NCBI GenBank assembly: GCA_020024915.1
Contig: JAHHSZ010000042.1
Span: 1 to 15,910, forward strand
Length of the DNA stretch: 15,910 nt
Reading direction: 5' to 3'
Source of the DNA: Fusobacterium sp.
GTDB taxonomy: Bacteria; Fusobacteriota; Fusobacteriia; Fusobacteriales; Fusobacteriaceae
Shown here: positions 12,708 to 15,910 of the stretch, piece by piece
Layout of the letters: the number at the start of each line of letters is the position of its first letter
Position numbering within the stretch: position 1 is the stretch's first letter
Position numbers and translations under genes: made by a program
Notes under the pieces: generated by a model
Database searches by the model: none
Told to the model about the DNA's origin: nothing
Seen by the model: only the letters and a program-made list of their open reading frames with translations

Positions 12708-15458
12708 ATGAAATTTTTAAGAAATTTTATAATTTTTATTTTATTTTTAAGTTTTTCTCTGCTTAGTTTTGCTATACAACTAGAGGATAGTAAAAACTTA
12801 GTTTCAGGAAAATTAGAAAATGGTATACACTACTATATCTATAAAAATAACAAACCAGAGAACAAAGCATTATTAAATTTAGTTGTTAAAACAGGTTCGC
12901 TAATGGAAGAAGACAACGAACAGGGAATAGCACACTTTATGGAACATATGGCATTTAATGGTACTAATAAATTTGAAAAAAACGAATTGATTAAATATCT
13001 ACAATCTATTGGATTGAGTTTTGGTGGAGATTTGAATGCCTATACATCTTTTGACAGAACAGTCTATAAACTTCTTGTTCCTACTACTCCTAAAGAATTG
13101 GAAAATGGTTTTGAGGTACTAAGAGAATGGGCAAGTGAAGCAACTTTAGACTCTCAAGAGGTAGAAAATGAGAAAAAAATTGTAATAGAGGAATGGAGAT
13201 TGAGTCAAGGTTTGGAACAACGTCTTGGAGATGTTCAGAAAAAAGCTATTTTTGAGGGATCAAGATACTATGATAGATTCCCAATTGGTCTACCTAAAAT
13301 AATAAATGGAGCTAATAGAGAGCTACTTAAAGGTTTTTATCAAAAATGGTATCAGCCTGAAAACATATCTGTTGTAGCAGTTGGAGATTTTGATGTAAAA
13401 AAAGTAGAAGAGTACATAAAAAAATATTTTAATTATAGTAGTATGATTAAAGGTTCTATTCCTAAAGAGTATGAGATTAAAGATTTAAAAAATAAATTTA
13501 TCACTTTTTCTGATGATGAGATAAGATATAACTCATTCTCAATTACAAAAATTTTAGATAGAGATATCATCAATAGTGAAGAGTCAATGAAAAAATTTAT
13601 TATTGATCAACTTCTTTTTAATATTATTAACACAAGATTATCCAGTCTTCAAAAAAATAAAAATACTCCACTTTTAGAATCAATAGTTTATAAATATGAT
13701 ATCAGTAATTCTAAGGATATTTTTACGGCTACAACTATAATAAAAAATGACAAGCTTAAAGAGGGAATTACACTATTTAATCAATTTTTCAAATCTATCT
13801 CTAAAAATGGTGTTACTGATTATGAGCTTCAGTTAGAAAAAGAAAATCTTTTAAATAACTATAAAAATATACTAGCCAATAAAGATAGTATCACTCACGA
13901 CAACTATGCTGACTCTTTAGTTGAGCATATTATGTCTAAAGAAAGTTTTTTAGATATTGATCAAGAGTTTGCTATATATTCTAAATTACTTGAGTCAATC
14001 AATATCTCTGAATTAAACAGTAGAGCAAGTGAGATTTTTCAAAAAGATTCTCTTTACTTTTTAACAACTAGTACTGAGCAAGGAAAAATTAATGATGCAG
14101 CCTTAAAAAATATTATAAATAGTAGTAAGGCATCTAAAGAAAATTTTGATTTTTCTATACAACCAGTTAAACTTCTACCGATAGAAACAACTGCTGGAAC
14201 AATCACTAAACAAAGTAGTGGAGAGTATACTCTTTCAAATGGAATCAAAGTTTACAGTAAAAAAACTGATTTTGATAAGGATAAAATTCTAATCAAACTA
14301 TTTAAAAAAGAAGGTAGCTCTAATGATGACTACTCTGGATTTATAAACTCTCTTATTACATCTATGGTAATTGAAAAATCTGGAGTAGGAAATCTTAATC
14401 CTAAAGATATTGAAATTTTTATGAAAGGGAAAAATTTTTCTATCTCTTCTTATATCAATGATTATGAACAAGGATTTTTAATTACAACAGATAGAGCTAA
14501 TCTTGAAACAGCATTTGAATATATGAACTATTTAATATATCAGCCTAAAATTGATGATACAATATATACCAATTCACTTGAAGAACTAAAAGAGGGTATT
14601 TTAAATAGAAATAACTCTCCAAAAACTGTATATAGAGATGAAATTAATAAACTTTATAGTGGGAACAATCCTAGAAGAGCACCTTTAAATCTTAAGGATC
14701 TCAATTATCTAAGCAAAGATAATCTTCTAAAAGAGTATAAGAAAAAATTTAGTAATTTTTCTGATTACAGCTTAATTGTCGTAGGTTCATTTGACACATC
14801 AGCTTTAGAAGATAATTTGAAAAAGTTTATTGCCTCTCTTCCTATTAAAGAAGAATCTAATACTGTGAAACCATTAGCTTTAAATATTCCTAAGAACATT
14901 GTAAAAAAAGATGTCATTAAAGGTATAGATAAAAAAGCAATTGTCACTCTGATCTTTCCATACAACTCTCAATATGGTTATTTTGAAAAGACCCTTTACA
15001 ATGGATTTTCACAGATCTTGGATATAGCCCTTATTGAAGATATTAGAGAAAAAATTGGTGGTGTTTACTCTATTTCATCAAAAACTCTACTCTCGCCTAA
15101 TTACTATGGAGAAAACAAGATGATTATTGCATATAGTTGTGATACATCAAGAGTTGATGAGATAAAAGATGCTGTTTTTAAAACTCTAAATAATCTCCTG
15201 TATGAAGATATTGACAGTAAAAAAATTAACAGTATTGTAAAAAACTATGAATTATCATATAATACAGAGATTAAAGAGAATTATTTCTGGTTTAATTACC
15301 TATATCAAAATATAACCGTTCCGAATTATAAGATTGCTACTCCGACTGAGTATAAAACTCTTATGAATAGGGATAATCTATGGAAAGTCAATAGAAAAGC
15401 AATCAATTTAAACAACTATATTGATGTAACTTTAATTCCTGAAAAGGAAAATTTATAA
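12708..15458 (+). CDS. Exported M16-family zinc peptidase (PqqL/pitrilysin-like, two-domain)
   Basis: A 916-residue metallopeptidase. Residues 1-22 are a signal peptide: K2 and R5, a hydrophobic core from F7 to L19, and the cleavage motif S-F-A at 20-22, so it acts outside the cytoplasmic membrane. The first M16 half (about 30-480) has the inverted zinc motif H76-F-M-E79-H80 and the third ligand about 75 residues later at E155 in VENEKKIVIEEW. The second M16 half (about 490-916) lacks HxxEH but keeps the substrate-contact element LIEDIREKIGGVYSISS, as in two-domain single-chain members such as E. coli PqqL. AGGAGGA lies 5 bases before the ATG. It probably degrades peptides in the periplasm. 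The DUF1904 gene follows after 18 bases in the same direction. Confidence 0.93.
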   Translation: MKFLRNFIIFILFLSFSLLSFAIQLEDSKNLVSGKLENGIHYYIYKNNKPENKALLNLVVKTGSLMEEDNEQGIAHFMEHMAFNGTNKFEKNELIKYLQSIGLSFGGDLNAYTSFDRTVYKLLVPTTPKELENGFEVLREWASEATLDSQEVENEKKIVIEEWRLSQGLEQRLGDVQKKAIFEGSRYYDRFPIGLPKIINGANRELLKGFYQKWYQPENISVVAVGDFDVKKVEEYIKKYFNYSSMIKGSIPKEYEIKDLKNKFITFSDDEIRYNSFSITKILDRDIINSEESMKKFIIDQLLFNIINTRLSSLQKNKNTPLLESIVYKYDISNSKDIFTATTIIKNDKLKEGITLFNQFFKSISKNGVTDYELQLEKENLLNNYKNILANKDSITHDNYADSLVEHIMSKESFLDIDQEFAIYSKLLESINISELNSRASEIFQKDSLYFLTTSTEQGKINDAALKNIINSSKASKENFDFSIQPVKLLPIETTAGTITKQSSGEYTLSNGIKVYSKKTDFDKDKILIKLFKKEGSSNDDYSGFINSLITSMVIEKSGVGNLNPKDIEIFMKGKNFSISSYINDYEQGFLITTDRANLETAFEYMNYLIYQPKIDDTIYTNSLEELKEGILNRNNSPKTVYRDEINKLYSGNNPRRAPLNLKDLNYLSKDNLLKEYKKKFSNFSDYSLIVVGSFDTSALEDNLKKFIASLPIKEESNTVKPLALNIPKNIVKKDVIKGIDKKAIVTLIFPYNSQYGYFEKTLYNGFSQILDIALIEDIREKIGGVYSISSKTLLSPNYYGENKMIIAYSCDTSRVDEIKDAVFKTLNNLLYEDIDSKKINSIVKNYELSYNTEIKENYFWFNYLYQNITVPNYKIATPTEYKTLMNRDNLWKVNRKAINLNNYIDVTLIPEKENL

Positions 15459-15476
15459 ATATTATTAGGAGGATAT

Positions 15477-15806
15477 ATGCCACATTTAAAAATTAGAGGT
15501 ATGGCTAAAGAGCCAATTATTGAAAACAGCAAGGAGCTTATAGATGGACTTACTGATATAGTAAAATGCGATAGAACCTGGTTCACTATTGAGCATATTG
15601 ACACTGAATATATTTTTGACGGAAAGATTGTTGAAGGATACACTTTTGTTGAACTTTTCTGGTTTGAGAGAACACCAGAAGTTAAAAAACAGGTTGCGGA
15701 TTTTATAACTAAATTCATCAAAAAAATCAATGGAAATAAGGATTGTTGTGTAATTTTCTTCCCATTACAAGGAGAAAACTACTGTGACAATGGAGAGTTC
15801 TTCTAA
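15477..15806 (+). CDS. DUF1904 family protein, tautomerase-like
   Basis: A 109-residue cytosolic protein resembling the DUF1904 family, whose members have the size and strand pattern of the 4-oxalocrotonate tautomerase/MIF superfamily. The chain begins Met-Pro (MPHLKIRG), so removal of Met would expose an N-terminal proline, the catalytic base of true tautomerases. The rest follows a beta-alpha-beta pattern: strand 3-8, helix around ENSKELIDGLTDIV, strand FTIEHID, strand YTFVELFWF, helix VKKQVADFITKFIKKI, strand CCVIFFPL. AGGAGG lies 5 bases before the ATG. It probably shares the M16 peptidase transcript, but no functional link is known. Enzymatic activity is not shown; family placement comes from pattern recognition. 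Confidence 0.85.
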   Translation: MPHLKIRGMAKEPIIENSKELIDGLTDIVKCDRTWFTIEHIDTEYIFDGKIVEGYTFVELFWFERTPEVKKQVADFITKFIKKINGNKDCCVIFFPLQGENYCDNGEFF

Positions 15807-15835
15807 AAATAATACAAAATTAAATAGATTATAAA

Positions 15836-15871
15836 AAGAAGTTGATTAGCTTTTCTGTTAATCAACTTCTT
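15836..15871. terminator. Terminator after the DUF1904 gene, possibly bidirectional
   Basis: A perfect 13-bp stem, AAGAAGTTGATTA/TAATCAACTTCTT (15836-15848 with 15859-15871), with a 10-base loop is followed by AATTTT on the plus strand. On the minus strand the run TTTTTAT follows. It lies 30 bases after the DUF1904 stop. Confidence 0.75.
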
Positions 15872-15910
15872 AATTTTATACACTCTTTTGATATCTCACC
15901 TATATCTCTC
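15862..15910 (-). CDS. Possible C-terminal end of a convergent gene, cut by the window edge
   Basis: On the minus strand, one frame running in from the right edge reads RDIGEISKECIKLRS and stops at TGA (15862-15864), inside the terminator stem. The amphipathic composition and the stop lying at the hairpin are typical of a gene end in this genome, where another gene pair is convergent and shares a hairpin. Only 15 codons are visible, so the product cannot be named, and chance is possible. Confidence 0.35.
   Translation of the reverse strand, partial: RDIGEISKECIKLRS

Noticed and set aside
15416..15730. A 104-codon minus-strand frame opposite the M16 3' end and DUF1904
   Set aside because: It covers the ribosome site and coding part of the recognisable DUF1904 gene, with no start signal of its own.

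Overview
The window is strongly AT-rich. It carries short, tightly packed operons with clear AGGAGG-type ribosome binding sites and U-tailed hairpin terminators. One exported protein has a Gram-negative-type signal peptide. Gene content (ptsHI, a grx-nrdA-nrdB class I ribonucleotide reductase operon, asparaginase and aspartase, a pitrilysin-like M16 peptidase, a DUF1904 protein) and base use suggest a fermentative, amino-acid-using bacterium of the Fusobacterium type. That is an inference from style and content; no rRNA or other marker here proves it. I see no tRNA or rRNA gene, CRISPR array, insertion sequence or prophage.

Left part, minus strand (1-6208). A decayed YdcF/DUF218 gene fragment lies at the edge. 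Next is a deoxyribonucleotide operon transcribed leftwards: a small glutaredoxin, nrdA and nrdB, with overlapping or touching reading frames. It has a good promoter, a palindrome pair resembling NrdR boxes, and a terminator after nrdB. Upstream lies ptsH-ptsI, the general phosphotransferase proteins HPr and enzyme I. A perfect 11-bp hairpin with a U-run sits between the two genes, and a second terminator follows ptsI.

Middle part, plus strand (6339-10601). A divergent promoter region separates ptsH from a two-gene operon. That operon encodes an FMN-dependent alpha-hydroxy-acid oxidase-family protein with an N-terminal cysteine cluster and a type I asparaginase with a C-terminal extension of about 125 residues. 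After a terminator and a roughly 230-base regulatory region comes aspA, with its own promoter. Asparaginase and aspartase together would convert asparagine to aspartate and then fumarate, releasing two ammonia molecules.

Right part. Convergent to aspA, and sharing a 15-bp-stem bidirectional terminator with it, is a minus-strand pair: a small alpha/beta hydrolase with Asp in the nucleophile position, followed by an M29 metallo-aminopeptidase. Divergent from these are an exported 916-residue M16 zinc peptidase and, 18 bases downstream, a DUF1904 tautomerase-like protein, then a terminator. The last bases probably hold the 3' end of a convergent minus-strand gene. Peptidases, asparaginase and aspartase fit a peptide and amino-acid fermentation lifestyle.

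No wholly new system is evident. The observations most worth checking are the Asp-for-Ser hydrolase, the asparaginase extension, the candidate NrdR operator pair, the ptsH/ptsI intercistronic terminator, the repeated TTTCGGTT-N7-GATC element before aspA, and the three helically phased 10-bp repeats before the M16 gene.
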